Shown: positions 35,614-45,325 of the stretch, in pieces
Layout of the letters: each line of letters opens with the position of its first letter
Position numbering within the stretch: position 1 is the first letter of the stretch
Program-made: the position numbers and the translations under genes
The notes under the pieces: generated by a model
The model's database searches: none
What the model saw: only the letters and a program-made list of their open reading frames with translations
Told to the model about the DNA's origin: nothing
Assembly: GCA_021801605.1 (NCBI GenBank)
Contig: JAJYXU010000131.1
Coordinates: 1 to 51,891 of the forward strand
Reading direction: 5' to 3'
Source of the DNA: Bacteroidota bacterium
GTDB taxonomy: Bacteria > Bacteroidota > Ignavibacteria > Ignavibacteriales > Melioribacteraceae
Length of the DNA stretch: 51,891 nt

Positions 35614-35815
35614 CTGCCTGCTCGCCTCGCTGAAGAGCGTGTTGCAGAACTTGTCATTCTGAATGAATCCGGCATTAGCCGGAGAAATGAAGAATCTCTA
35701 TGCTAATAATCGCACTAATTCTAAATTTAAGTGTGAGATTCTTCGCTCGTAGACTCGCTCAGAATGACATATTCGAGTTGTGCAACAGACTCTGAAGCTT
35801 CGGCGAAGCAGGCAG
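35614..35815. repeat. 200-bp composite fold-back repeat
   Basis: Arms mirror each other over most of the length: CTGCCTGCTCGCCTCGCTGA (35614 on) with AAGCTTCGGCGAAGCAGGCA (ending near 35815); AGAGCGTGTTGCAGAACTTG and TCATTCTGA against TCAGAATGAC and TGTGCAACAGACTCT; GAAGAATCTC (35689-35698) with GAGATTCTTC (35735-35744). It also holds a small TCCGGC/GCCGGA stem (35668-35683). No coding signal. It lies in the 629-bp gap 35390-36018. The rest of that gap is AT-rich with no other feature and probably contains the kinase promoter. Confidence 0.6.
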
Positions 35816-36018
35816 TGGAACACCATGGTTGAACTGCTTATTATTCCAGTTACATTTTGAATTTAATTTAGGTATGTTATTGCCAGATAAGTAAACAAAA
35901 GAAGATTTTATGATACCTGGTTTCGCCCAATACTTCTCACAAATATTCTACACCCAAATAAATATATATTTTATTCCTTTATCAATATTCTCTTAAAAGT
36001 GAACAGGGGTTCTAGAGT

Positions 36019-39000
36019 ATGAAAAACTATGACAAAAAAGAAAAACGTATTGTAAATATATTTACCCAGGTTTGCGGATTATTCACTGCTTTTGTTGGGT
36101 TCTTAGCCATACTTGGTTGGATTTTAAGAATTCCTATTTTAACAAGTTTTAGTTCCGGTCTTATACCAATGGCGCCAAGCACAGCGCTTCTGTTCATATC
36201 GTTTGGAGTTGCAGTCTTACTTCGCGCACAATTTCCTAAAAGCAGTTGGTATTACAATACAGGAATTATTATCGGTTCTATAAGCACATTGATTGCTCTT
36301 CTCTTGTTTTTCCTTTCTTCTTTAGGAATACATCTCGCAGTTGAACACCTCGGTTTTAAGATAGAGGGATCAATCACCGGAGCGCCGTTTGGGTATATTT
36401 CACCTTTGACTGCACTCTGTTTTGTGCTTGCCGGTTTTTCATTTCTAATAACGCTATCATCATCGGAACGACAAAAGAAAATAATCGCGGCTCTTTCTTT
36501 GGCTTCATTAGTTATTCTGACTTCAATCATTCTTCTATTAGCTCATCTTTTTGGAACACCGCTTCTATACGGTACTCAATTTATTCCCCCTGCTCTTTCA
36601 ACTTCATTTGCTTTCTTTTTTCTTGGAACTGCACTATTAGCATTTATAAGTCCTAAGGTATGGCGATATAAAAGTGAACATGATGCCGCTTCTATAAGAT
36701 CATCCATAATCCTCATTTTGGTTTTTGTAGTTCTGGCAGCTGGAATAATTTCAGCGGGGTACTTTTATTATATACACAATGAAAAAGAATACAGATCGGA
36801 AATAGAGCGCAGGCTTTCTTCTGTTGCTGATTTGAAGATGAGCGAACTGGTTCGCATCCGAAAGGAATGGCATGATGATGCTTCCTTCTTTTACAAAAAC
36901 ACTGTTTTTTCTACTCTTGTTGATCGCTATTTTAATAACCCAAAAGATATTGAAGCACATCGGTATCTTCGAACCTGGCTGAGCCATTTCAAGATTGTAA
37001 ATGAATATAATAAGTTGGGTCTGCTTGATGCTAAAGGTGTTGAACGATTTGCTCTACCCGATTTGCCCGGACCACATTCATCAGTTTTTGAAGATAAAGT
37101 TTCTGAAGCAATAAAATCTGGTAAGATCACAATTGCTGATTTTTACAGAAATGAATACGATCAACATATCTATCTGAATCTATTCGTACCTATTACCGAT
37201 CCTAAAAATAACAGCCGTATAAATGGAGTCCTATCATTGCAGATAGATCCGGAATCATTTCTATATCCTTATATCAATAGCTGGCCTACACCAAGTAAAA
37301 CATCAGAGACTATTCTCGTTAGGAGAGAAGGTAATGACGTTATGTATCTGAATGAACTCAGATTTAAAAAGAACACAGCCCTAACATTGGCTGTCTCTCT
37401 TAAGAATAAAAACGTTCCTGCAGTTAGAGCAGTACTGGGAGAACAAGGTATTGTAGAAGGTTTAGACTATATAGGCGTACCTGTTCTTGCGGATATACAC
37501 GTAATACCAAATTCACCCTGGTTTATAGTAACAAAAACAGATATGGCTGAAGTATATGCACCCTTAGGAGAAAGACTTTGGATGATAATTTTTTTAATTA
37601 CTGCTCTTCTCTTTGGTACCGGTACAAGTGTAGCTGTAGTTTGGCGGCATCAGCGTGCGCGCTTCTATCGCGAGAGACTTCAAGCAGATGAGAAACTAAG
37701 GGAAAGTCATGAATTATTAGAAAGGGTTTTCAATAACACGCATATCATGATGGCTTACCTTGATATTGAATTCAACTTTATCCGGGTTAACCAAGCGTAC
37801 GCCGAAGCTGATGGACACACACCGGATTTTTTTCCCGGGAAGAATCATTTTGAACTCTATCCTTATGCTGAGAATAAAACTCTCTTCCGCAAGGTTGTGG
37901 AAACCGGTCAATCTCATATAGCTTTTGCTAAACCTTTTGAATATGCAGAGCATCCGGAGCGTGGAGTTTCGTATTGGGATTGGAGTCTCCAACCCGTAAA
38001 GGCGAATGATGGTTCTGTAACTGCTCTGATTTTTAGTCTTATCAACGTTACCGAACGTATGCAAGCACAAGAACGGATACAAAAACTGAATCGAGTCTAT
38101 GCTGTGCTTAGTAACATTAACCAGGTAATTGTTCGGATTCATGATATCAATCAATTATTCAATGAAATTTGCCGGATTGCAATTGAAGACGGTAAATTCC
38201 GAATGGCATGGATTGGTATGGTAAATACTGATTCAAAGAAAGTTGAAGTAGTTTCATCCGCCGGATTCACAAGTGGCTATTTGGCTAAGATTAATATTGA
38301 TTTGAATGATGAGAAACGAAGCCAGGGTCCAACCGGGAGAACTATTATTTCCGGGAGTCATTCTATTTCAAATGACATTGAACATGATGAAAGCATGATT
38401 CCATGGCGTGATGGTGCAAAAAGACACGGTTATAAATCGTCGGCATCATTCCCTATAAAAGTATTCGGAAAGGTGCGCGGCGTGTTCAATATGTATTCAA
38501 GCGAAGTCGGTTTCTTTGATGAAGATGAAATTAAATTGCTCGATGAATTAGTAATGGATATCTCATTTGCGCTCGAATTTATAGAGCGCGAAGCCCAGCG
38601 CAAAGAAGCAGAGGAATTTCTTTTGAAGTTTAGAATGGGAATTGAGCGGTCCGGCGATGCAGTTTTCTTAACTGATCCGGATGGAACAATTACTTATGTC
38701 AATCCTGCTTTCGAAAAAATGTTCGGGTATACAAAGGAAGAAGCAATTGGTAAAACACCGCGTATTTTGAAATCCGGCACTTTAGATCAAGAGTATTATA
38801 GAAATTTTTGGGATAATCTTCTTACTCAGAAACCCGTAACCCATGAAATAGTTAATAAAACAAAAGACGGACGACTGTTAAGTATTGAAGCGTCAATCAA
38901 TCCGATAATTAACAAGCAAAACGAAATTATTGGGTTCCTTGCCATTGAGCGTGATATAACGGAGCGCAAACGTGCAGAAGAAGCGCTGCGCAAAAGCGAA

Positions 39001-41634
39001 GAACAACTTGAATTGTTCTTTACTCAATCTCTTGCCGGTTTTTTCTTTATGATGCTCGATGGACCAATCAGTTGGGACAAGGCAGAGGATAAAGAAAAGA
39101 CGCTCGATTATATGATTACCCACCAACGAATCACAAAAGTAAACGATGCGATGCTTACACAGTACAGGGCAACACGGGAACAATTCATCGGTCTAACACT
39201 GGCAGATTTTTTTGCCCACAATATTGAACAGGGCAGGCGAGTCTTACGGCAATTATTCGACACTGGTCATTTGCATGTCGAGACAAACGAACGACGGTTC
39301 GATGGAACGCAAATGTGGTTGGAAGGGGATTATATATGTTTATATGACGCCAACAGATGTATTACCGGTCAATTTGGTGTACAAAAAGATATAACCGAAC
39401 GTAAGCTGGCAGAAGAAGCATTGCGGGAAAACGAGGAGCACTTGCGAACAATCATAGAGACCGAGCCGGAATGTGTAAAGATCGTTGACCGTGATGGGCA
39501 ACTTCTGGAGATGAACGCAGTAGGGCTTGCTATGCTTGAAGCAGAATCGCTAAGCGAAGTGCAGCAGCACACACTTTTCAACTTTATTCTTCCCGAATAC
39601 CGCGCTCCTTTTGGCGACCTGCATAAACGCGTGATGAGCGGAGAAAACGGTATTCTGGAGTTCGAAGTCATGGGGCTCAGGGGTACGCGGCGATGGCTCG
39701 AAACTCACGCTGCACCAATGCATGATGCAACCGGCGAAGTTACGAAGTTGTTGGGTGTTACCCGAGACATTACCGAACGCAAACGTGCGGAAGAAATATT
39801 ACGTGAAAGCGAAGAACGTTTTCGGAACCTTGTAGAAAACATAAATGAAGTCTTTTATATTGCAGATGGGCAAGGTAAGATTTTTTATTGTAGTCCAAAC
39901 ATTACAACAGCAACCGGTTATTCACTTCAAGAAATTATCGGTAAATCATTTCTACGTTTAGTTGCTCCTATTGACCGCCGAATAGTATTAGATAATTATC
40001 TCGAACAAACTACAAAAGGTGAATCCGATACAGCGTTGGTGTTTAGAGTTCGTTGTAAAGATGGAAAAATTATTTGGGTAGAGCAAATTACCCATATAGT
40101 TTATGATACATCCGGAAACGTTGTTGAATATAGGAATGTCGCTCATGATATCACCGAGCGCAAACGTGCAGAAGAAGAAATTTGGATGTTAGCTAATGCT
40201 CTCAAAAGTGTTAATGAATGTGTGAGTATAACTGATCTGGAAGATAAACTTATGTTCGTCAACGAATCTTTTAAGAAGACTTATGGTTTTTCAGAAGAAG
40301 AACTTATCGGAAAGAATATGCTCATCGTTCGTTCACCAAATAATCCTCCCGAAATTGTACGCGAAATTCTTCCTGCTACAATACGTGGAGGATGGAATGG
40401 TGAATTGTGGAATAAAAGAAAAGACGGAAGTGAATTCCCTATTTATCTTTCTACAACAGTTATTAATGATAAAAATGGCAAACCTTTAGGACTAATTGGA
40501 GTTGCAAAAGACATTACCGAGCGCAAGCGTGCTGAACAAGAAATTATTTCTCAAAAAAACAGATTTGTACAACTGTTTGAGAACTCACCGATTGCAATTG
40601 CATTGTTAGACGATCAAGATAAAATTATTCTTATCAACGAATCATTCTCAGCGTTGTTCGGTTATTTTCTTGAAGAAATTAGAGGGCAGTCTCTTAACGA
40701 CTTAATAGTTCCACCCGAATTGAAAGAGGAAGCTAAGAGCTATTCAGATCAAACACGTGAAGGCAATCAGATAAATAAAGAAAGCTACCGTAAGAAAAAG
40801 GATGGCACACTTGTTTATGTTCAAATCGTTGGCGTACCTGTAAACATAAATGACAAGACGGTTGGTATTTATGGAATGTACGTGGATCTGACTCAGCGAA
40901 AAGAAGCCGAAGATAAAATGAAATCAGCTAAAGAGTTAGCAGTGCAATCTGATAAACTGAAATCAGAATTCCTTGCTCAAATGTCGCACGAAATTAGGAC
41001 TCCTATAAATATAATGACTGGGAATGTAGATTACCTTAAAGATTTATTTAGTGAAAAAATAGATGCAGAAGCTAACGACTGTTTTGTTGGTATTGATATA
41101 GCTTCAAAAAGAATAATAAGGACAATTGACTTAATTCTTAATGTAGCAGAATTACAAACCAGCAGTTATAAACCGCAATTTGTAAAAGTTGACCTCGATT
41201 CAGTGATACTTAATAAATTGTATAAAGAACATCAGCTTTTAGCCAAACAGATAGGATTAGAACTTATATATACTTGTAAAGAAAAAGACACAAAATTAAT
41301 AGCCGATGAATACAGCATAACACAAATCTTTGCCAACTTGATAGATAATGCAATCAAGTACACAAAAAAAGGTAAAGTAGAAATTCTTTTAGATAAAAAT
41401 AGTAGCGGCAATATTATGGTTGAAATAAAAGATACGGGGATAGGAATGAGTAAAGAATTTCTCCTAAGAATGTTTGAGCCATTCCTTCAAGAAGACCGAG
41501 GGTTTACGAGAAGTTATGACGGCAGCGGACTTGGGTTAGCTCTTGTAAAGAACTACTGCGATATAAACAATGCAGTTATAGAAGTTGAAAGCGAGAAAGG
41601 GGTTGGAACTACGTTTAGAGTAATTTTTGAGTAG
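36019..41634 (+). CDS. giant multi-PAS sensor histidine kinase
   Basis: 1871 residues. Six hydrophobic N-terminal helices (~15-215), another (~230-252), an extracytoplasmic Cache-like domain (~255-518, WPTPSKTSETILVRREGND) and a further helix (~520-545) precede PAS (560-680), GAF (690-850) and six more PAS domains ending near 985, 1125, 1250, 1378, 1500 and 1622. HisKA (QMSHEIRTPIN, H1657) and HATPase (IFANLIDNAIKYT, VEIKDTGIGM, GSGLGLALVKNYCDINN) follow and appear intact. PAS linkers repeat ITERKRAEE. Counted GC is 30/60 at 39481-39540 and 36/60 at 39661-39720, against 18/60 at 40261-40320, suggesting acquired PAS modules. A receiver gene follows after 75 bp. Confidence 0.93.
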   Translation: MKNYDKKEKRIVNIFTQVCGLFTAFVGFLAILGWILRIPILTSFSSGLIPMAPSTALLFISFGVAVLLRAQFPKSSWYYNTGIIIGSISTLIALLLFFLSSLGIHLAVEHLGFKIEGSITGAPFGYISPLTALCFVLAGFSFLITLSSSERQKKIIAALSLASLVILTSIILLLAHLFGTPLLYGTQFIPPALSTSFAFFFLGTALLAFISPKVWRYKSEHDAASIRSSIILILVFVVLAAGIISAGYFYYIHNEKEYRSEIERRLSSVADLKMSELVRIRKEWHDDASFFYKNTVFSTLVDRYFNNPKDIEAHRYLRTWLSHFKIVNEYNKLGLLDAKGVERFALPDLPGPHSSVFEDKVSEAIKSGKITIADFYRNEYDQHIYLNLFVPITDPKNNSRINGVLSLQIDPESFLYPYINSWPTPSKTSETILVRREGNDVMYLNELRFKKNTALTLAVSLKNKNVPAVRAVLGEQGIVEGLDYIGVPVLADIHVIPNSPWFIVTKTDMAEVYAPLGERLWMIIFLITALLFGTGTSVAVVWRHQRARFYRERLQADEKLRESHELLERVFNNTHIMMAYLDIEFNFIRVNQAYAEADGHTPDFFPGKNHFELYPYAENKTLFRKVVETGQSHIAFAKPFEYAEHPERGVSYWDWSLQPVKANDGSVTALIFSLINVTERMQAQERIQKLNRVYAVLSNINQVIVRIHDINQLFNEICRIAIEDGKFRMAWIGMVNTDSKKVEVVSSAGFTSGYLAKINIDLNDEKRSQGPTGRTIISGSHSISNDIEHDESMIPWRDGAKRHGYKSSASFPIKVFGKVRGVFNMYSSEVGFFDEDEIKLLDELVMDISFALEFIEREAQRKEAEEFLLKFRMGIERSGDAVFLTDPDGTITYVNPAFEKMFGYTKEEAIGKTPRILKSGTLDQEYYRNFWDNLLTQKPVTHEIVNKTKDGRLLSIEASINPIINKQNEIIGFLAIERDITERKRAEEALRKSEEQLELFFTQSLAGFFFMMLDGPISWDKAEDKEKTLDYMITHQRITKVNDAMLTQYRATREQFIGLTLADFFAHNIEQGRRVLRQLFDTGHLHVETNERRFDGTQMWLEGDYICLYDANRCITGQFGVQKDITERKLAEEALRENEEHLRTIIETEPECVKIVDRDGQLLEMNAVGLAMLEAESLSEVQQHTLFNFILPEYRAPFGDLHKRVMSGENGILEFEVMGLRGTRRWLETHAAPMHDATGEVTKLLGVTRDITERKRAEEILRESEERFRNLVENINEVFYIADGQGKIFYCSPNITTATGYSLQEIIGKSFLRLVAPIDRRIVLDNYLEQTTKGESDTALVFRVRCKDGKIIWVEQITHIVYDTSGNVVEYRNVAHDITERKRAEEEIWMLANALKSVNECVSITDLEDKLMFVNESFKKTYGFSEEELIGKNMLIVRSPNNPPEIVREILPATIRGGWNGELWNKRKDGSEFPIYLSTTVINDKNGKPLGLIGVAKDITERKRAEQEIISQKNRFVQLFENSPIAIALLDDQDKIILINESFSALFGYFLEEIRGQSLNDLIVPPELKEEAKSYSDQTREGNQINKESYRKKKDGTLVYVQIVGVPVNINDKTVGIYGMYVDLTQRKEAEDKMKSAKELAVQSDKLKSEFLAQMSHEIRTPINIMTGNVDYLKDLFSEKIDAEANDCFVGIDIASKRIIRTIDLILNVAELQTSSYKPQFVKVDLDSVILNKLYKEHQLLAKQIGLELIYTCKEKDTKLIADEYSITQIFANLIDNAIKYTKKGKVEILLDKNSSGNIMVEIKDTGIGMSKEFLLRMFEPFLQEDRGFTRSYDGSGLGLALVKNYCDINNAVIEVESEKGVGTTFRVIFE

Positions 41635-41709
41635 GCAGTCAGCAGTTCACAGTTTGCAGTCCACTGAAGACTGAAGACTGGCTTACAGACAAATATTTAG
41701 GAGATCCAC

Positions 41710-42081
41710 ATGAAAAAAATGTTAGTTGTAGAGGATGATATTCTATCTCAAAAAGTAATGGGAAGAATATTTAAAAGTGATTTTGAAATGGATTTTTGTG
41801 AATCGGCTGAAGAATTTTATGAAAAATACAGCAACAATAATTACGACATAATAATAATGGATATAGCAATAAAGGGCAGTAAACATGGTTTGGACTTAAT
41901 AAAAGAGATCAAGACATTACCCTTATATACAAACACACCCATAATATGTTTAACCGCACATGTACAAACTAAGATGAGGAAAACCGCAATCGAATCCGGC
42001 GCAGATCTTTTTATTACTAAACCGGTTTCTAATAATGTGCTTAAAGAAGTAGTGGCTTCTTTAATTAAGCTAGACTCGTGA
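41710..42081 (+). CDS. stand-alone response-regulator receiver protein
   Basis: 123 residues, a single CheY-like receiver: MLVVEDDILSQKV (acid pocket D9, D10), IIIMDIAIKG (phosphoacceptor D51), ICLTAH (T82) and FITKPVSNN (K104). There is no output domain. AGGAG lies eight bases before the ATG. It sits 75 bp downstream of the giant kinase on the same strand, so it is very likely its phosphate acceptor, passing the signal to another protein or acting as a sink. The intervening sequence 41635-41709 holds short repeated words (GCAGTCAGCAGTT, GAAGACTGAAGACTG). Confidence 0.92.
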   Translation: MKKMLVVEDDILSQKVMGRIFKSDFEMDFCESAEEFYEKYSNNNYDIIIMDIAIKGSKHGLDLIKEIKTLPLYTNTPIICLTAHVQTKMRKTAIESGADLFITKPVSNNVLKEVVASLIKLDS

Positions 42082-42153
42082 GTGGCTTGTCTCAACTCTG
42101 TCGTTCAATGACTGCCATTATAAAGTTATTAGTTCTTACAAATATTTTATATT

Positions 42154-42278
42154 GAACTCCTAACGGAGTTCGGTCTGTTGGGGGTTGTTCATTTCTACCA
42201 AGATATAACTCCTAACGGAGTTAGAAAATTATTTTCACAAGGTTTAAATAGCTCCAGAGGAGCTAAATATTGGTAGAA
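42154..42278. repeat. three-hairpin array with closing inverted repeat
   Basis: Three short perfect stems occur in a row: GAACTCC-TAAC-GGAGTTC (42154-42171), TAACTCC-TAAC-GGAGTTA (42206-42223) and TAGCTCC-AGA-GGAGCTA (42249-42265). The last two are enclosed by TTCTACCAA (42193-42201) pairing with TTGGTAGAA (42270-42278). The related stem sequences suggest one repeated unit or a structured RNA with a closing helix, rather than chance. It lies just past the 3' end of pckA. Confidence 0.55.
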
Positions 42279-42284
42279 TTTAAT

Positions 42285-43943
42285 TTATTTTGTCTGTGAA
42301 AGCCGCTTTGGTCCGGCATCTATTACATCTTGCGAGCATCCTTTCTCAAACAATTTAAAGTTCTCAACAAATCGGGCAGCAAGCGCGTCATACTTTTTCC
42401 AATATTCGTCTTTATTACCCCACGAATTTTCCGGATACAAAACATCTTCCGGAACATCGGGGCAAGTCATAGGCACTTCATAATCGAACAATTTGTCTTT
42501 ACGATATTTCACATTTTCAAGCTTACCTTCGAGTGCGGCATTTAAAAGGTTTCTTGTGTGACGAATGCTTATACGTTTACCAACTCCGAATCTTCCACCA
42601 ACCCAGCCGGTATTAACAAGCCAGACATTTGCACCGTGCTTAAGCATTCTTTGCTTTAACATCTCGGCGTATTCAAAAGGATGACGAACCATAAAAGGTC
42701 CGCCGAAACATGCAGAAAAAGTTATCTGCGGTTCAATGCCTAAACCAATCTCCGTTCCGGCGATTTTAGAAGTATATCCGCTAATAAAATGATACTGTGC
42801 TTGTTCTGCATTTAATTTTGCAATTGGCGGCATAACACCGGATGCATCGCAAGTTAAGAAGATAATATTTTTAGGATGTGTGCGAACGTAACCATCTTTA
42901 ATTACATTCGGAATGAAATCAATTGGGTATGACGCACGAGTATTTTCCGTAATTGAATCATCGTCCAGATCAATCATGCGCGAAGTAGGATCAAAGACAA
43001 CATTTTCCAGGATTGTTCCGAAGCGGCGCGTGGTTTCGTAAATCTGCGGTTCATGTTCTGCAGAAAGACGAATCACTTTTGCGTAACATCCCGCTTCAAA
43101 GTTGAACACGCCTTGAGTACTCCAGCCATGTTCATCATCGCCAATGAGTTTTCTTTTGGGATCTGCAGATAAAGTTGTTTTACCGGTTCCGCTTAAGCCG
43201 AAGAATAATGCAACATCACCTTTATCGCCGACATTTGCAGAACAGTGCATTGGAAGAACATCTTGATATGTAAGCAGAAAATTCAAAACAGTAAAAACAG
43301 ATTTCTTTATCTCGCCTGCATAAAGTGTATTTGCAATTATAGCAGTTCTTTGATCGAAGTTTAGAATGATGCCTGTATCCGAGCGAGTACCGTCTGCAAT
43401 CGGATCAAGTTTAAATCCCGGAATGGCAATTATCGTAAAGTCGGGGACAAAATTTTTCAATTCGTCCTTATTGTTTGTTGTTAAGAACATATTGCGGGCA
43501 AAGAGACTATGCCATGCTTTTTCTGTAATAATACGAACGGGCAATTTATAATCCGGATCGGCGCCCGCATAACAATCCTGAACAAACAACTCTTCTCCCT
43601 GCGCCCATGCTTGAAATCTTCCTATCAATTGAGACCACATTGAATGCGCATAAGGACGGTTGTAAGTTCCCCACCAAATATCTTTCATAGTAGATTCTTC
43701 ACGAACAATAAATTTATCCGATGCAGCACGCGCTGTATGTTTACCTGTGTTTACAATCAAAGCTCCATCTTTTGCAAGCTTGCCTTCATTTCTAAAAATA
43801 ATTTCTTCATAAAGAGCTTCATGTGGAAGATTCCAATAAACGCGGTCAAGATTTGTAATACCTTGATTCTTTAATCGGAAATCCGATGCAAGCTCAAGCG
43901 CTTGTTTAATTGCCGGTGTGTTGAATTCTAAATATTTACTCAT
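42285..43943 (-). CDS. pckA: phosphoenolpyruvate carboxykinase (ATP)
   Basis: 552 residues from the ATG at 43943, which overlaps the stop of the aminotransferase gene (ATGA). PCK motifs: NTGKHTARAASDKF, CYAGADPDYKLPVRII, MHCSANVGDKGDVALFFGLS, P-loop GLSGTGKTTLSADPKR, IGDDEHGW and IARLxxxx-type substrate loops with YTSKIAGTEIG. It is the ATP-dependent family (no GTP-type signature). Reaction: oxaloacetate + ATP to PEP + CO2 + ADP. A three-hairpin array follows the stop. Cytoplasmic. Confidence 0.96.
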   Translation of the reverse strand: MSKYLEFNTPAIKQALELASDFRLKNQGITNLDRVYWNLPHEALYEEIIFRNEGKLAKDGALIVNTGKHTARAASDKFIVREESTMKDIWWGTYNRPYAHSMWSQLIGRFQAWAQGEELFVQDCYAGADPDYKLPVRIITEKAWHSLFARNMFLTTNNKDELKNFVPDFTIIAIPGFKLDPIADGTRSDTGIILNFDQRTAIIANTLYAGEIKKSVFTVLNFLLTYQDVLPMHCSANVGDKGDVALFFGLSGTGKTTLSADPKRKLIGDDEHGWSTQGVFNFEAGCYAKVIRLSAEHEPQIYETTRRFGTILENVVFDPTSRMIDLDDDSITENTRASYPIDFIPNVIKDGYVRTHPKNIIFLTCDASGVMPPIAKLNAEQAQYHFISGYTSKIAGTEIGLGIEPQITFSACFGGPFMVRHPFEYAEMLKQRMLKHGANVWLVNTGWVGGRFGVGKRISIRHTRNLLNAALEGKLENVKYRKDKLFDYEVPMTCPDVPEDVLYPENSWGNKDEYWKKYDALAARFVENFKLFEKGCSQDVIDAGPKRLSQTK

Positions 43944-45157
43944 GACCAATCCCTCACTAATTTACGGTCGCCAATGTAAAGTTCGTTTGGCGCATTCGGA
44001 TCGAGCGCCCACTTCATTCTTTCTATTCCATCTGTTATATCTTTGATCGTTCCGCAATAACTAATTCGTAAAAATCCATCCAGACCAAATTCTTTGCCGG
44101 GAACTGTTAGAACCATCACTTTATCAATTAAGAATTGAGAAAGTTTTTGTGAATCTTTTTCGTATGCGGAAAAATCTGCAAAGCAATAAAAAGTTCCATC
44201 CGGCACATGAACTTTTACTCCGCTGAATGAACGCAGCAGATCAATTAAAACGTTGCGGTTATTCTCAAGTGTTACACGTAAACTTTCAACTCCAGATTGA
44301 ATTCCATTAAGTGCGCCAGCGGCAGCTTTTTGAAGTAGAACTGATGGACCCGATGTTTGATGACCTTGAATGTTAGACATTGCCGCAATTAATTTTTTAT
44401 TTCCAACCGCCCAGCCGATTCTAAAACCCGTCATAGCATATTGTTTTGATACGCCGTTAACAATTAGAAGTTTTGATTCTTCAACAGATTTTTTTGTGTA
44501 GTCATATGCGCTAAATGGCTTCTTTCCGTCGAAGATAAGACGATGATAAATATCATCCATAATTAAATAAATTCCTTTCTTCTCGCAGAAATCAACGATA
44601 TCCGCAATGAATTCTTCCGAATACATTGCGCCGGTAGGATTATTTGGACTGTTTATAATAATTGCGCGCGTATAAGAACCGACCCGCATTTCAATATCTT
44701 TTAGCCGTGGATAAAATGTTCCGTCTTCCGGTAACGCGGCTACGCCAATAGCTCCGCAAAGTTTTGCCATATCGGGATAACTAACCCAATATGGTGCCGG
44801 ATAAATTACTTCTTCCTGCGGATTTAGAATTGCTTGCAGAGCGACCATAAGCGATTGTTTAGCTCCGCCGGAGGCAATTACATTTTCCGGATTTACTTTT
44901 CGATGATAAAATTCTTCCGTGTAACGAATGATTGATTTTTTTAATTCGGGAGTTCCATCTGCAGGGGCATAACGTATCTCGCCCGAGTTGAGAGAATTTA
45001 CCGCGGCAAGCAATGCATCCATAGGTGCTCTGCTTTTGGGCTCTCCGCCGCCAAGATGAATTACCGGATCTCCTTTTTCTCTAAGGATTGCCGCTTTTTC
45101 ATTTAATGCTAATGTGGGGGATGCTTTGATTGATCTTGCAATTTGACTCAGACTCAT
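43940..45157 (-). CDS. class I PLP-dependent aminotransferase, coupled to pckA
   Basis: 405 residues with the fold-type I features: HLGGGEPKSRAPMDALLA, GGAKQSLMVALQAIL, IIINSPNNPTGAMYSEEFIA, LIMDDIYHRLIF, the PLP-lysine loop VNGVSKQYAMTGFRIGW and LDGFLRISYCGTI. Related to the gene at 34196-35389. Overlapping its stop with the pckA start (ATGA) suggests coordinated production of oxaloacetate from an amino acid such as aspartate and its conversion to PEP. That is an inference from context. Confidence 0.92.
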   Translation of the reverse strand: MSLSQIARSIKASPTLALNEKAAILREKGDPVIHLGGGEPKSRAPMDALLAAVNSLNSGEIRYAPADGTPELKKSIIRYTEEFYHRKVNPENVIASGGAKQSLMVALQAILNPQEEVIYPAPYWVSYPDMAKLCGAIGVAALPEDGTFYPRLKDIEMRVGSYTRAIIINSPNNPTGAMYSEEFIADIVDFCEKKGIYLIMDDIYHRLIFDGKKPFSAYDYTKKSVEESKLLIVNGVSKQYAMTGFRIGWAVGNKKLIAAMSNIQGHQTSGPSVLLQKAAAGALNGIQSGVESLRVTLENNRNVLIDLLRSFSGVKVHVPDGTFYCFADFSAYEKDSQKLSQFLIDKVMVLTVPGKEFGLDGFLRISYCGTIKDITDGIERMKWALDPNAPNELYIGDRKLVRDWS

Positions 45158-45325
45158 ATTAGAACCTTGAATAGATTATTCAAATAGAATGTTTGTATAC
45201 GAAACTTATTGGCTATTGATTAGATTAGCAAGTGGATTTTCTATTGCTGCCGCAATTTGTTCAAAGGGATTATTAAATGTGAATAAGAAAATATTCATTA
45301 GTCTTCATTACATATTGAATAACAC

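Noticed and set aside
36019-41634. Reading the giant kinase as an assembly fusion of two genes
   Set aside because: One uninterrupted frame with ordered domains and consistent linkers; GC shifts occur at domain borders, fitting module exchange rather than misassembly.
41635-41700. GCAGTCAGCAGTT...GAAGACTGAAGACTG words as a regulatory site
   Set aside because: Low-complexity repeated words with no dyad; more likely a decayed dispersed repeat.
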